Part shown: one piece after another, positions 56,043-63,637 of the stretch | Layout of the letters: each line of letters begins with the position of its first letter | Numbering within the stretch: the first letter of the stretch is position 1 | Source: a virus | DNA: 64,000 bases | Virus record (IMG/VR): IMGVR_UViG_3300044858_005176 | Span: 1 to 64,000 of that record | Direction: 5' to 3' (one strand) | The notes under the pieces: generated by a model | What the model was told of the DNA's origin: nothing | The model's input: only the letters and a program-made list of their open reading frames with translations | Databases searched by the model: none | Made by a program: the position numbers and the translations under genes

Positions 56043-56509
56043 CCGGTGACGGGGACAGGTTGGTGGCATACGCTAGGACGCACCTGGCGGTGAGGGAGAC
56101 AACGCCCAACCGCTCTTCTGACATCGACCGGTGGAACGCGGCGGCCGGTGCTCCGCTTGGTAGTCCTTATTGCGCGAGCTTCGTAACCGCGATGCACGCG
56201 GAAATGGGGATTCCTGCCGTTCGCTCCGCATGGGCTCCGGCATGGTTCCCTGCAACCAAGAGGGTTCCAGCCGCCGCTATCGGCGCGGGTGATGTCTTCG
56301 GGCTTTATTTCCCGCTCAAGGGTCGCATCGCGCATGTCGGCTTCGTCCAGGGTAAGAAAGGGAATTTCCTGACGACGATCGAAGCCAATACTTCTCCCGA
56401 TGCGGTCATGGGGTCAGCCGCCGACCGCGATGGGCAGGGGGTTTATTCTCGCAGGAGGCCAATTTCGCTCATGGGTGCGCGCCGGAATTCTTACTCAAGG
56501 TTCTGGTGA
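55991..56509 (+). CDS. CHAP-type endolysin with N-terminal export signal
   Basis: The N-terminal MDYCIAALCLCAAAQSLAG is a short hydrophobic signal, so export may be Sec-dependent. The catalytic domain has C61 (GSPYCASFV), H115 (GRIAHVGFV) and E131/N133 (TIEANTS), the CHAP/NlpC-like triad for cutting peptidoglycan peptides. The start at 55991 overlaps the holin candidate by 52 bases; an earlier in-frame ATG would remove the signal. Confidence 0.75.
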   Translation: MDYCIAALCLCAAAQSLAGDGDRLVAYARTHLAVRETTPNRSSDIDRWNAAAGAPLGSPYCASFVTAMHAEMGIPAVRSAWAPAWFPATKRVPAAAIGAGDVFGLYFPLKGRIAHVGFVQGKKGNFLTTIEANTSPDAVMGSAADRDGQGVYSRRRPISLMGARRNSYSRFW

Positions 56510-56686
56510 TTCTTCCAGAGTGATTCCATTCTTCTTCAAATGCTGGGTGAGCAAATGGGCCACCAATCCCGATAGGGTACGGCCATCTCTTCGGGCCACG
56601 ATCATTGCCTTTTTTTTGATCGAGGGTCTGAGTGCTATGCCTACGGGGGACGCTAGATCCTTGGTGCGGCTTGGTAACTTCTTCAT
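56495..56686 (-). CDS. Ribbon-helix-helix protein, 63 aa
   Basis: GIALRPSIKKKAMIVARRDG then TLSGLVAHLLTQHLKKNGI gives the strand-helix-helix pattern of CopG/Arc-type repressors. It converges on the endolysin gene with a 15-base overlap. Divergent from the paralogous RHH gene at 56793; the two share the (K/T)LSGL-L--HLK core. A probable regulator of lysogeny. Confidence 0.68.
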   Translation of the reverse strand: MKKLPSRTKDLASPVGIALRPSIKKKAMIVARRDGRTLSGLVAHLLTQHLKKNGITLEESPEP

Positions 56687-56709
56687 GCAAGTAGTTTCGC
56701 GTGATTATT

Positions 56710-56726
56710 AAAAATTGTCAATTTTT
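56710..56726. promoter_or_regulatory. 17-bp palindromic operator between divergent RHH genes
   Basis: AAAAATTGTCAATTTTT is perfectly symmetrical around T56718, 24 bases upstream of the minus-strand gene start and 67 bases before the plus-strand one. RHH dimers commonly bind such sites as autorepressors. Confidence 0.65.
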
Positions 56727-56792
56727 CAAGAATAAGCAGGCCGCTTAGATTTTAGTTGCAAAGACATAACAGGAATTATTAAGAATGTAGGC

Positions 56793-56954
56793 GTGCCAAG
56801 ACCAATCGTACCACCATCCAAACGCGCTCGTGTAACGGGAATCTCACTTCCGCCAGCTCTAGCGGCCTCCGCCAGGAAATATGCCACCTCCACTGGCAAG
56901 TCGCTCTCGGGGCTGATTCGTGAACTCCTCATCGCCCACCTCAAGAACTCGTGA
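56793..56954 (+). CDS. Ribbon-helix-helix protein, 53 aa (GTG start)
   Basis: Reads MPRPIVPPSKRARVTGISLP, then SARKYATSTGKSLSGLIREL and LIAHLKNS. This is a paralogue of the minus-strand RHH protein, in the opposite direction. GTG is the only start after the in-frame stop at 56778-56780. GTGA overlap with the next gene supports it. Confidence 0.62.
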   Translation: MPRPIVPPSKRARVTGISLPPALAASARKYATSTGKSLSGLIRELLIAHLKNS

Positions 56955-57208
56955 AGGGCCTCAAAAAAAAGGAACTCGCCGAACAAATGGGTCACTCGTC
57001 GACATTTGTGAGCGCGATGTGCCGATGCGGTTACATCATGAAGTACGGCTCCAGGACAACCCTCAAACACGCCTATGCTTGGCTGGCCGACCGATCCGCC
57101 GCCGGACGACCATTTCGGGTTTCGGAGGCGTATCCTGCCTTGGCTTTGCCGAAGTCAGCGCGCTCACGCAAGAATCAAGATCCTCAGCCTGAAGCCGCGT
57201 GTAAATAG
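56951..57208 (+). CDS. Small HTH protein, Cro/excisionase-like, 85 aa
   Basis: KKKELAEQMGHSSTFVSAMCRCGYI reads as an HTH, followed by TTLKHAYAWLADRS. It starts at GTG in a GTGA overlap. The last 146 bases run antisense through the integrase 3' end. Position beside the integrase and RHH pair suggests excisionase or lysogeny control. Confidence 0.58.
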   Translation: MKGLKKKELAEQMGHSSTFVSAMCRCGYIMKYGSRTTLKHAYAWLADRSAAGRPFRVSEAYPALALPKSARSRKNQDPQPEAACK

Positions 57209-58184
57209 CATGAATCTCAGAACTAGCATGACCAATAAACCTCCGCGCCTGTTGTTCATTCACGCCCGCCCTCGCCAATCGCGTGATGACCGTCACGCGG
57301 GTGGAGTGAAAACTGAAATGCAATCCCAGCCCTTGAAGGATGCGCCCCCAATCACGCGAGGCGTTCCGATGGAAGGCCCAAGTGTGAGTCAGTCCCGCCT
57401 CCTTCAGCTTGAGGAGGAGTGCTTTAACCGCTGGCAGCATCTTGGTGGTGTGCATTCTTCCGCGCTTCAGGCGGAAGGTGATCTTGTCACCCTTAAAATC
57501 CACCATGGAGAGGGGGAGGCTGGTTTCGGACAACCTGCACCCTTGATTGATTGCGATAGTCCAACTGATCTCCCTCCAATCGGGGATGGGGGGGAAGGTA
57601 GCCTCAACTATCGCGCGTTCCTCGTCGCTAATCTCCGGCTTCTCCTCAACCTTTTCGGCCTTGATTCCCATACGAGCGGCTGGATTCCGGACGATATACT
57701 CGCGCGCGACGGCCTCATTCAGGATCTTCCTCAAGATCCTCAGATCGAAGAGGGCGGTGTTCAGCTTCACCTTGGCGCAAGCGTTCCTCTTCCTTTTATT
57801 CTTGTTATCGGCGTTCTGCCTCCAGCCCAGATAGTCGAAGCAATCCCTCCGGCTGATCTCGGAAGCGGATCGGATCTTTTTCAGGGTGAAGTATTCAAGA
57901 AGGTTTCGCCAAGCCCCGCTGTAACTCTCGAGCGTCAAATCTTGGTTCTTATGGGTGACATCCAGCCATGGCTGAACCCACGCGGAAAGATCGCGATCAG
58001 AGCGTTCGGAGGGCGCGGCTCCTCGCTCAGCGAACTCCTTGGCGGCCCTCAGGCGTCGAGCTTCACGGGTCTCATGGACAGAATCAACCCGCTTTCCGGT
58101 GGATTCCTGCCTCAGTCTGCCAGTATCATCAATGAACTTGATCCACCAGAAAGGGCTGCGCGCCCGCTTGTAAAGGGATGCCAT
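57063..58184 (-). CDS. int: Tyrosine recombinase / phage integrase
   Basis: This is the site-specific integrase. N-terminal arm-binding part (SLYKRARSPFWWIKFID), a SAM-like core-binding part (LESYSGAWRNLLEYFTLKKI), then the catalytic domain with R217 (GCRLSET), H293-x-x-R296 (SFHSTRVT), H319 (IGHAS) and Y328 (AIYTR). The start at 58184 gives 373 residues and the typical short N-terminus; an upstream ATG at 58211 would add 9. The attachment core lies 95 bases upstream of this start. Confidence 0.92.
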   Translation of the reverse strand: MASLYKRARSPFWWIKFIDDTGRLRQESTGKRVDSVHETREARRLRAAKEFAERGAAPSERSDRDLSAWVQPWLDVTHKNQDLTLESYSGAWRNLLEYFTLKKIRSASEISRRDCFDYLGWRQNADNKNKRKRNACAKVKLNTALFDLRILRKILNEAVAREYIVRNPAARMGIKAEKVEEKPEISDEERAIVEATFPPIPDWREISWTIAINQGCRLSETSLPLSMVDFKGDKITFRLKRGRMHTTKMLPAVKALLLKLKEAGLTHTWAFHRNASRDWGRILQGLGLHFSFHSTRVTVITRLARAGVNEQQARRFIGHASSEIHAIYTRLQAEDLDSCVSALTSAKPRQDTPPKPEMVVRRRIGRPAKHRRV

Positions 58185-58278
58185 AGTGTAGCCAGTGTAG
58201 CTTTTGGCCAAAAAAAAGCAAATAGTTACAGAGAGAACCTAAAAGGTTCTAAAAGTTCTACACAGAGAGGACATAATT

Positions 58279-58306
58279 CATGGTTCAAATCCATGCGGGG
58301 CAGCCA
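58279..58306 (+). other. attP core candidate: tRNA 3' end
   Basis: CATGG-TTCAAAT-CCATG forms a perfect T-arm stem-loop, followed by a 7-base acceptor strand CGGGGCA, a G discriminator and CCA. No 5' tRNA half is present. Phages that integrate at tRNA genes carry just this part to restore the gene. It lies beside the integrase gene. Confidence 0.75.
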
Positions 58307-58375
58307 CTGTATTTATCAGGCTCTAGCGGGTAGTGTAGCTAAAAGTGTAGCTACATTTCATGGAAGGAGGGGGCT

Positions 58376-59032
58376 ATGAGCAATCCCACCGGTGAGTATG
58401 AGGACCATGTAGCGCGGCAAAATACGGCCTACATCCTGGCCTTTGAGGAGTTCGAGGCAGGATTATCGGCTGAAGAAAGGGCTCTTTTAAGGGGGGCGGC
58501 CACTCCGGACATTGAGGATCACCAAGCTGATTCCTCAAAGAGGCTGGTCTTTGGCATCGACCGCGATGTGGCTGATTCCTCTAAGGCTTCTTATCTCCCC
58601 GATCTGGCTTCAGAGATCGACACGGTTGCCGATGAGGTCCAGGAGAGGTGGGGGGTATCAAGGAAGGCCGCCATGGAAATCGCGGCATGGGTTGACTCTC
58701 GTATCGCAACTGAAGCTGAATCTCGCAAGGCCGCTCTGATCGTCAAAATCAGCGGTGTTTTCCTCCACTGCGCCAACGTGCGCCTTCTTGCGGCCGGACT
58801 GGCCTACGCGGCCGATTTGGCTTTGACCTACGGTATGGGGACTATGGAGGCATGGGCCTCCAAACACGGACTCTCTCGGGCAGCGGTGAGCAAAAATGCG
58901 CGCTTCTGGAAGCGAGAGCTGGGGTTGCCTGGTGGCAGCCACATGAGAAAAGAAGAAATCTGCGCCTCTTACAGCGAGGCGCAAAAAACAAAACACTGGA
59001 GACACAAAACGTATGGAAATAAAACTGATTGA
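58376..59032 (+). CDS. Probable DNA-binding protein with HTH, 218 aa
   Basis: Helical protein. Residues about 155-185 contain MEAWASKHGLSRAAVSKNAR, a good HTH, followed by a basic tail (KTKHWRHKTYGNKTD). The middle repeats Asp/Ser segments (ADSSKRLVFGIDRDVADSSK). It leads the rightward early operon next to the attachment site, so it may be an early regulator. The GGAGG before ATG is good. Confidence 0.6.
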   Translation: MSNPTGEYEDHVARQNTAYILAFEEFEAGLSAEERALLRGAATPDIEDHQADSSKRLVFGIDRDVADSSKASYLPDLASEIDTVADEVQERWGVSRKAAMEIAAWVDSRIATEAESRKAALIVKISGVFLHCANVRLLAAGLAYAADLALTYGMGTMEAWASKHGLSRAAVSKNARFWKRELGLPGGSHMRKEEICASYSEAQKTKHWRHKTYGNKTD

Positions 59033-59648
59033 TGACATGGCCCCCGCTCTCAAGTGGGTGGACAACGGCTTGGCTATTCCGGCTGACACATCCAAGGATG
59101 AAGTCGCTGCGATCCTGAAGAACTTCAGCTTCTGGCAAAATGCTAGCGCTGTCGCTCTTGCCGATGTTCTGGCCTTCGCCTCCTCCAAGGGGTATCTCGA
59201 TCAACTGGAGCTAGTCTTCGCCGAGTGCGGATTGACTCCTACGGATGTATCCCGCGCATTGGCCATCAGTGATGTTCCTCGGGGGTTGCGCTCCGAAAAG
59301 TTGAGCGCGGAACACTATTTTGTGGTGGCCCGCATGACCATGGATCAGCAAACAAAGTGGCTGGCCGCTGCGGAAAAAAACAGCCTCAGCGCCCTCGAAC
59401 TCAAGCGATCGATCGAGGCCGGTCGGGTGCTGACCAAGGAGGAGATTGCGGAACTCTCCGGCAAGGGGAGCGGAATCGTGAACTACCATGGTATCGTGAA
59501 TCAATGGGGTCGCTGGTCGTCCAAGGTCGGTGGTGTTCAAGGGATCACGGCATGGCCGACTCCGGTGCTACGGCAGTGGCTCGCTGATGTTTCACCAATC
59601 GTCGAGGCGGTTGAGGCCGCAAAGGCCGCTTTGAACGACAGAAAATGA
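59013..59648 (+). CDS. Hypothetical protein, 211 aa
   Basis: Helical, with LVFAECGLTPTDVSRALAIS (HTH-like) and KNSLSALELKRSIEAGRVLT, reminiscent of helices C-terminal to ParB-type HTHs. It overlaps the previous gene by 20 bases. A role in replication or gene control is possible but unproved. Confidence 0.57.
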   Translation: MEIKLIDDMAPALKWVDNGLAIPADTSKDEVAAILKNFSFWQNASAVALADVLAFASSKGYLDQLELVFAECGLTPTDVSRALAISDVPRGLRSEKLSAEHYFVVARMTMDQQTKWLAAAEKNSLSALELKRSIEAGRVLTKEEIAELSGKGSGIVNYHGIVNQWGRWSSKVGGVQGITAWPTPVLRQWLADVSPIVEAVEAAKAALNDRK

Positions 59649-59818
59649 GCGAACTAGAGCAAATCGCCCATGATTTAGCCGTGGCCCTGTCCGCCTTGCG
59701 GATGGGGCGCGGTCAGCCTAATGGGATCGTCGATGAGGCCGTCCAAGAGGCCCTGGAGGCCTACGACCGCTACAGGAGCAACGAGGATTCAATAGTGACG
59801 ACAGGAGAGGTGTCATGA
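59645..59818 (+). CDS. Small helical protein, 57 aa
   Basis: Reads MSELEQIAHDLAVALSALRM and ends VTTGEVS. ATGA overlaps on both sides give good support for translation. Confidence 0.55.
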   Translation: MSELEQIAHDLAVALSALRMGRGQPNGIVDEAVQEALEAYDRYRSNEDSIVTTGEVS

Positions 59819-59931
59819 ATCTGATCAAACGACTATGGCGTTGGTACTGTGCCGCCTGCGGCTACACGACCAATGAAACGAAGAGGGAAGAGCCTCGGTT
59901 CCGTTCTTCACTTCCAGGGAAGAAGCTGTGA
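59815..59931 (+). CDS. Tiny zinc-ribbon-like protein, 38 aa
   Basis: MNLIKRLWRWYCAACGYTTN contains a CxxC pair in an aromatic, basic context. It is coupled by ATGA upstream and GTGA downstream. With only one CxxC it would need to dimerise to bind zinc. Confidence 0.55.
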   Translation: MNLIKRLWRWYCAACGYTTNETKREEPRFRSSLPGKKL

Positions 59932-60128
59932 GCTGCGAAGGTCATCACCTGTCCAAATACGCGGCCAAAAAAGCAGCCGAGCGCATCGCCACGAACGATG
60001 CCTCGGCTCAGCCGGTCGTCCTAAAATGCACCCGCTGTGCAGGCTGGAATGTCTCCGATCTTTCGGACGCCCGTTACTTCATCAATGCCCTCGTTGAGGG
60101 GCTAACTTCAAAACAACCAAATGAATGA
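59928..60128 (+). CDS. Small CxxC protein, 66 aa
   Basis: GTG start in a GTGA overlap. It has SCEGHHLS and later KCTRCAGWNV, so Cys/His ligands could form one zinc site. Basic middle (KYAAKKAAERIATN). Function unknown. Confidence 0.55.
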   Translation: MSCEGHHLSKYAAKKAAERIATNDASAQPVVLKCTRCAGWNVSDLSDARYFINALVEGLTSKQPNE

Positions 60129-60195
60129 TCAGATCCTTTCTGCGCTCACCGGACTTGTGCTGGTGGTCCTTTACTTCACCACGCCAAAGACATGA
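60121..60195 (+). CDS. Possible 24-aa membrane peptide
   Basis: MNDQILSALTGLVLVVLYFT followed by TPKT. It overlaps the previous gene by 8 bases and its stop overlaps the next ATG. It is a single hydrophobic helix; existence is supported only by tight overlap. Confidence 0.4.
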   Translation: MNDQILSALTGLVLVVLYFTTPKT

Positions 60196-60452
60196 AAACC
60201 AATCGAAAGCTGGGTAAGTGGTACGCCTCACCTAAGGGTGGGTTCCCGGGCATCGAGTTCCGCGACGGATATAAAAAGCTCTGCTCTGTGGAGATGTCTT
60301 CTCTCGCAAACAATCCTGAGCCAGGAACCAGCGCTCTGTGGCTCGGAGTCAATGGCCACCGCATGCATCTGATGCGCGAACAAGTCGAGGCCCTTCAGTG
60401 GGTTTTGGAAACATGGTTGTGTGAGGGGGGCTTCAAAAAAGAGCAAAAATGA
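60192..60452 (+). CDS. Hypothetical protein, 86 aa
   Basis: Beta-rich N-terminal part (GKWYASPKGGFPGIEFRDGY) and a C-terminal helix (REQVEALQWVLETWL). It is coupled by ATGA to the primase. No family recognised. Confidence 0.57.
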   Translation: MKTNRKLGKWYASPKGGFPGIEFRDGYKKLCSVEMSSLANNPEPGTSALWLGVNGHRMHLMREQVEALQWVLETWLCEGGFKKEQK

Positions 60453-61684
60453 TCGATATTGCTGATACTAAGCGGCGGATGCCTTTGAGGGCGATCATGG
60501 AACGGGATGGAATGTCGTTCCGAAATGCTGGCTCGTCCTTGATCGCTATCTGTCCCTTTCACGAGGAGGGAACTCCTTCCCTTCATCTGCATGAAACGAT
60601 GGATGGGGGATGGTTCAAATGCTTTGGCTGCGACGCCAAGGGTGATGCTCTTTCCTATCTGAAGCAACGCCACAATATGAATGTCAAGGCGGCTCTTGAA
60701 TACATGGGCGGAAGATCAACTTCCATGCCGATCAATGTTCCGGTAGCGCGTCCAGCAGTTGAGCCGGTGGTGATTGAGCCTTTGACCGATCTCACGGAAT
60801 GGATGGGGGCTTGTGATCTCATGGGCAATGAGCAGGCCTATGGATGGGCCGAGTGGAGGGGATTGCGCGTGGAGGTCATGCAGTGGGCCGCCAAGGAACG
60901 TCTGTGCGGAACTGTCCTTTATCAAGGGGATTGGAGGGAGGCTTTTGCGATCCGCCGCGCCGATGGGGCTATGCTTGGCGAACACATACGCCTTGCTCCT
61001 AATTCAAGGGGAAATATTTCTCCGAAGGCCTCTTGGAGGTATCGGCCCGCCGGTATTGGTGCATGGCCATTTGCCGTACTGCCTAAGTCTGGAATCTCCT
61101 CGGTCAAATATGTCTTTGTCACAGAGGGGCAGTGGGATGCCCTGGCTCTCGTCGATGTCATGGAGTGGGAGCAGGCGTGGCCGGATTCCATTGCGCTTTT
61201 TGGAATGAGGGGGGCAACAAGTTGGAAAAAACTAATGGAATACAAGTTTGGGACGAACTCGGTATTCTTCTTGATAGCGGATCACGATAAGGCCGGGGAG
61301 GGTTGGCATTCAGCCGAGGGATCCATCTCTTGCAAGCTCGAGGACATGGGATTTCGGGTCATTGGCTTCTGGCCTTACGATGGGATCAAGGATCTCAATG
61401 ATTGTGTAAAAAATCTCGATGAGAATGGGAAGAAACACTTCCGAGATGTCCTGAGATCGAAGATCGGGACAAAGAAGAAAGAGCCACGGCCTACATTTAG
61501 ACAATGGCTTGAGGCTCAAAAGAATCGTGAGGATGCTATTGGTGCCATCGGGCGGGAAATTAAAAGGGGAATGAAGCTGCCGCCAGCCCGCGCTCCTTTC
61601 TGGAAATGGCAGACGTTTGCCAGGGAAATGAATTGGGATCTCGATGTCTTTGGAACTGCTTGGGAGGAATACAAAAAACTATGA
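60449..61684 (+). CDS. DNA primase with CHC2 zinc finger and Toprim domain
   Basis: This probably synthesises primers for phage replication. The CHC2 zinc motif is C35-x2-H38 (CPFHEE) and C58-x2-C61 (FKCFGCD) with GDALSYLKQ after it. The Toprim domain has VTEGQWDALAL near residue 224 and FLIADHDKAGEGW near 277. The C-terminal 60 residues are basic. No helicase domain is attached. Length 411. Confidence 0.85.
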   Translation: MIDIADTKRRMPLRAIMERDGMSFRNAGSSLIAICPFHEEGTPSLHLHETMDGGWFKCFGCDAKGDALSYLKQRHNMNVKAALEYMGGRSTSMPINVPVARPAVEPVVIEPLTDLTEWMGACDLMGNEQAYGWAEWRGLRVEVMQWAAKERLCGTVLYQGDWREAFAIRRADGAMLGEHIRLAPNSRGNISPKASWRYRPAGIGAWPFAVLPKSGISSVKYVFVTEGQWDALALVDVMEWEQAWPDSIALFGMRGATSWKKLMEYKFGTNSVFFLIADHDKAGEGWHSAEGSISCKLEDMGFRVIGFWPYDGIKDLNDCVKNLDENGKKHFRDVLRSKIGTKKKEPRPTFRQWLEAQKNREDAIGAIGREIKRGMKLPPARAPFWKWQTFAREMNWDLDVFGTAWEEYKKL

Positions 61685-62223
61685 GCCAAATAATGGCTGG
61701 TGCGCCCTCACCGGAAAACGAATCCACAGGAATGCAGGGGATCCATGAGGTCCTAACCGGTCGGTTAGGTGCCAGATATGGAGCTATTCCTGTGATTCCG
61801 ATGCCTCAAGAGAATGAACTGATCATTGGATTCGTTCAGTCATTGGCTCATCACCTTAAAGGAAAGGGTTTATATCGCCGCGATCGCCTCGTGATGATTC
61901 CTAACTACGAGCAGGGAAGGCTTATCATCATGACCGAGAATCACTTCTGCGTCTGGAGTCAAAAGTTCGTAGTGACCAGTAAGGAGAAGCGGACCAAGGA
62001 CGGGGAAATTTACACCGTCATGAAGGATATGCCGACAGATTCTGCTAAAAAAACGCTCGAGTCCGACATGTTTATCTACTCTTTAGGAAGAATTGACGAA
62101 GTGCATGGGGTTCCTATGCCGAAGCTGTCCGGTGAAAATATTTCTCTGATGGAATCTGGATACGACGAGGAACTCAAGGTCTTCACATTTAACCCATACC
62201 AACCCCAAAATACAAATGAATGA
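61681..62223 (+). CDS. Hypothetical protein, 180 aa
   Basis: The start in ATGA overlap with the primase stop is preferred over an in-frame upstream ATG. It has LGARYGAIPVIPMPQENELI and a beta-rich second half (QKFVVTSKEKRTKDGEIYTV). It follows the primase and may be a replication partner. Confidence 0.56.
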   Translation: MSQIMAGAPSPENESTGMQGIHEVLTGRLGARYGAIPVIPMPQENELIIGFVQSLAHHLKGKGLYRRDRLVMIPNYEQGRLIIMTENHFCVWSQKFVVTSKEKRTKDGEIYTVMKDMPTDSAKKTLESDMFIYSLGRIDEVHGVPMPKLSGENISLMESGYDEELKVFTFNPYQPQNTNE

Positions 62224-63001
62224 TGAACTAAAACTGGAACGAGAACTAGCCGTATCACAGGCCCAAGTAAAAGAGATCCGATCCGCACTAGGTGATGACG
62301 GCAGGAGAACTCACAAGGAAATCCTTGAAATGGCATTCAAGGCTTCTGGATGGAAGGTCTGGAAGGATAAATATATCGACCTGCGAAACGCTCACATTGC
62401 CGAGGGTCAAGACCCCGCTGGCACAATATGGGAACACGCAGACAAGTTGCAGAAAGAGTTGAAAGAAGCAAAGGCCGAGATCGCAAAGCTAAATCACCAA
62501 CTCCTAAAAACAGAATCCGACTTGCTCCAATCACAGGACATCAATTCGTTCCTAGAGGCCGAGTTTGGCATTGCTTGCAATCGAGCGGGAAAAGCAGAGG
62601 CAGAATCAGAGTCCCGCCGTCAGTCACTAGCCTTTGCTCTGAATGAGATTAAAAAATCCGAGGCAGAAGCCGAGTTATACAAAAAGAGCGTCAAAGCCTA
62701 TGTCCATGCCTGCGAACCAATTCGAGGAATGGCTGACAAGCTGGGTCTTCGGCTAGGTGAGTGCATAATCCAACATGGCGTTCCTCTACTATTGGAAAGC
62801 CACAAGAAAGCCGTGGCCGAGGTCGAAAGGCTCAGGGAGCTTCTGAACCTAGCGATTGAGATTGCTGACAATCTAAAAAAATACGCACAAATGCCCCTGA
62901 CAAGCGATTTCCCACAAATCGCTGTTGATAGTCTTATGTCTCTCAAAGCAGTCCCCTACCTGGCCAATGCATCGGAGGAGGGGATGAATCCAACCCTCTA
63001 G
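62216..63001 (+). CDS. Coiled-coil protein, 261 aa
   Basis: Coiled-coil segments (LERELAVSQAQVKEIRSALG; KLQKELKEAKAEIAKLNHQL) separated by a globular stretch, and a second AEVERLREL module near residue 205. It belongs to the repeat family of LEREL-AS-AEV proteins at this end of the window. Function unknown. Confidence 0.55.
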   Translation: MNDELKLERELAVSQAQVKEIRSALGDDGRRTHKEILEMAFKASGWKVWKDKYIDLRNAHIAEGQDPAGTIWEHADKLQKELKEAKAEIAKLNHQLLKTESDLLQSQDINSFLEAEFGIACNRAGKAEAESESRRQSLAFALNEIKKSEAEAELYKKSVKAYVHACEPIRGMADKLGLRLGECIIQHGVPLLLESHKKAVAEVERLRELLNLAIEIADNLKKYAQMPLTSDFPQIAVDSLMSLKAVPYLANASEEGMNPTL

Positions 63002-63171
63002 GAGAAAGAACCTACGAGGTTCGCATCAACAGCGAAGTAATTACTACTTTCAAGCACAAGCGAAGCGATGGACTTGGGGCTTGCTTACTTGAAGCGTCAA
63101 AAGCAGTAGAACGATCTAAATGGAATGCAGTAGAAAAACTTATACAGAAAATCAACTCCAACCAAAAATGA
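62932..63171 (+). pseudogene. Open frame without a start codon (RTYEVRINSEV...)
   Basis: From the in-frame stop at 62929 to the stop at 63169-63171 this frame contains no ATG, GTG or TTG, yet it codes a protein-like segment (GERTYEVRINSEVITTFKHK, ERSKWNAVEKLIQKIN) ending in ATGA with the next gene. Possibilities are a frameshift extension of the 261-aa gene, a damaged gene, a sequence error, or a non-standard start such as ATC 62971. Confidence 0.4.
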
Positions 63172-63347
63172 AAACCACCGACACACCACGCACAGATGCC
63201 GCTCGTGAGCCATACTATGACGGCAAAACCTCAGACTGGGTGCATTACACAATCTGCCGAATGATTGAACGAGAACTCGCCGCATCCAAAGCCGAGGTCG
63301 AAAGGCTCCGTAAAGAAATAGCCTTCAGAGAACAGTCAACAAAATGA
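63168..63347 (+). CDS. TPRTDA-type small coiled-coil protein, 59 aa
   Basis: MKTTDTPRTDAAREPYYDGK then IERELAASKAEVERLRKEIA. The TPRTDA start motif is frequent in phage proteins of Verrucomicrobia-like contigs. The same N-terminus recurs at 63634. ATGA couples it on both sides. Confidence 0.58.
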   Translation: MKTTDTPRTDAAREPYYDGKTSDWVHYTICRMIERELAASKAEVERLRKEIAFREQSTK

Positions 63348-63637
63348 TCCCCGAATGGCGAGAGCTTGGGCCAGACGAGGAACTCCACACAGGGGATCAA
63401 GTCCAAGCAAAGCACCACGATAGGCTACACGGAGTATGGCTTGATGTTTTCCCATACGAGGTGGGTGCAATGCCTATAGACCATGAGGCGTTCAGATACC
63501 GCACCCGCCGCCCGTTGCCAAAGCAGGAAGGAGAACAGCCCTATTGCTCGCGATGCAAATACAACCACGCTTTCCCCTGCGAAGGGAGCCTAGCGGGAGT
63601 GCCATTGAAAAAAGTGATCTTCCCCAACCAAAAATGA
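63344..63637 (+). CDS. Hypothetical protein with CxxC, 97 aa
   Basis: WRELGPDEELHTGDQVQAKH suits a small beta domain of the kind seen in phage proteins that begin W-R-x-L-x-P-G/D-E. YCSRCKYNHAFPC gives three cysteines for a metal site. Function unknown. Confidence 0.57.
   Translation: MIPEWRELGPDEELHTGDQVQAKHHDRLHGVWLDVFPYEVGAMPIDHEAFRYRTRRPLPKQEGEQPYCSRCKYNHAFPCEGSLAGVPLKKVIFPNQK

Noticed and set aside
56400-56711. 103-codon plus-strand frame beyond the endolysin
   Set aside because: It overlaps the endolysin end and runs antisense to the minus-strand RHH gene, which has a clear fold pattern and paralogue.
58240-58306. Complete tRNA gene
   Set aside because: Only the T-arm, acceptor 3' strand and CCA can be folded. 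No D-arm, anticodon arm or 5' acceptor is present, so it is treated as an attachment core.
57075-58379. 434-codon plus-strand open frame
   Set aside because: It lies opposite the integrase, whose catalytic residues are intact; the plus frame has no recognisable domain.
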